Assembly: GCA_035646395.1 (NCBI GenBank)
Contig: DASRPK010000070.1
Span: 1-6,718 of the forward strand
Length of the DNA stretch: 6,718 nt
DNA from: JABWBJ01 sp035646395
Lineage (GTDB): Bacteria; Gemmatimonadota; Gemmatimonadetes; Gemmatimonadales; Gemmatimonadaceae
Reading direction: 5' to 3'
The notes beneath the pieces are model-generated. The model did not search any database. It was not told the DNA's origin and worked only from the letters and a program-made list of their open reading frames with translations. Shown here piece by piece: positions 6,201 to 6,718 of this stretch (positions are counted from its first letter, which is position 1; every line of letters starts with the position of its first letter). A program made the translations under genes and the position numbers.

Positions 6201-6718
6201 ATGCGAGCCCATGATTCGTCGTCGAACGGCGTTCCGCGGAACGCGGGCGAGCCACTGGACCTCGACCGGGTGCTGGCCGTTCGCGTAAACCGGAGCGCCG
6301 CTGAACGCCGCGCGGCGACCATTCCTACACGTCGCACAGTGAAGAAGGAGTGGCAGGCGGCGTGGCTGCTCAAAGCGGTCACGCTCATGGACCTGACGAC
6401 GCTCAGCGGCGACGACACTCCCGGCAACGTCCGCCGCCTGTGCGCCAAGGCGCGACAGCCGCTGCGTCCCGACATCGTCGACGCGCTCGGAGTGGCCAGT
6501 CTCGACCCGAAGGTCGCCGCGGTGTGCGTCTACCATCGTTATGTGCCGACAGCCGTGGAAGCGCTCGATGGAAGCCGCATTCCGGTGGCTGCGGTCAGTA
6601 CGGGATTCCCAGCTGGACTCTCGCCCTTCGAGCAACGAGTTGCAGAGATCAGCGCGTCCGTGTCGGCGGGCGCGCATGAAATAGACGTCGTCATAACGAG
6701 AGCACACGTCCTCACCGG
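6201..6718 (+). CDS. deoC: Deoxyribose-phosphate aldolase, N-terminal part (3' end outside window)
   Basis: The enzyme cleaves 2-deoxyribose 5-phosphate to glyceraldehyde 3-phosphate and acetaldehyde, the last step of deoxynucleoside breakdown in the cytoplasm. The frame opens at ATG 6201 (preceded by an in-frame TAG at 6186) and runs off the end after 172 complete codons. Motifs are TRRTVKKEWQAAWLLKAVTL (43-62), MDLTTLSGDDT (63-73), AAVCVY (106-111), VSTGFPAGLSPFE (132-144) and EIDVVITRAHVLTG (160-173; the final Gly codon is cut). Asp162 corresponds to the active-site Asp102 of the E. coli enzyme. The Schiff-base lysine lies beyond the window. The ~45-residue N-terminal extension and the KKEWQAAWLLKAVT block match the long form known from animal DERA rather than short bacterial DeoC. 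One oddity is His112 where relatives usually have Pro after VCVY. The only purine-rich Shine-Dalgarno-like run (GGAGGGG, 6176-6182) is 18 bases before the ATG, too far for normal spacing. Confidence 0.93.
   Translation, partial: MRAHDSSSNGVPRNAGEPLDLDRVLAVRVNRSAAERRAATIPTRRTVKKEWQAAWLLKAVTLMDLTTLSGDDTPGNVRRLCAKARQPLRPDIVDALGVASLDPKVAAVCVYHRYVPTAVEALDGSRIPVAAVSTGFPAGLSPFEQRVAEISASVSAGAHEIDVVITRAHVLT

Noticed and set aside
5970..6707. Long - strand open frame (245 codons) antisense to deoC with a Gly-Ser-Glu repeat
   Set aside because: It is the antisense of a clear deoC and reads through the intergenic repeat; the Ser/Gly/Glu string is simply the 12-bp repeat translated.

Overview
The window is a GC-rich stretch of chromosome, probably from a Gram-negative bacterium. 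Two secreted proteins (one with a clear lipobox, one with a weak one), a CNNM/CorC-type inner-membrane protein and housekeeping enzymes all fit that. The combination (a family of hypothetical proteins I recall from Acidobacteriota and Gemmatimonadota, a long animal-type deoxyribose-phosphate aldolase, a lipoprotein phosphoesterase ending in GKCH) suggests Gemmatimonadota or a related environmental lineage. That assignment is inferred from memory of families and no marker gene here proves it. I see no mobile element, tRNA, rRNA or CRISPR array.

Layout, left to right: (1) the 3' end of glpD (aerobic glycerol-3-phosphate dehydrogenase, + strand, cut by the window start); (2) a short GreA-like ORF on the - strand that keeps the C-terminal domain but not the N-terminal coiled coil; (3) a GC-rich hairpin and a small operator-like inverted repeat; (4) a secreted hypothetical protein (+) of a family with kinase-like spacing of motifs, in which the expected catalytic loop looks replaced; (5) a CNNM/HlyC/CorC-family membrane protein with CBS domains (-), convergent with and almost touching gene 4; (6) a secreted metallophosphoesterase lipoprotein (+), divergent from gene 5; (7) a complete greA (-); (8) a 12-bp tandem repeat with inverted copies in the greA/deoC divergent intergenic region; (9) the 5' part of deoC (+), cut by the window end.

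Genes alternate in strand all the way along, so there is no operon visible and each gene probably has its own promoter. Functionally this is mixed housekeeping (glycerol catabolism, transcript cleavage, deoxynucleoside catabolism) plus envelope or secreted functions. The most notable features are the two greA-like sequences in direct orientation with an offset of exactly 4,560 bp, the inverted 12-bp repeat array in front of deoC, the degenerate motif in the secreted hypothetical protein, and an apparently over-represented GTTAGGC heptamer.
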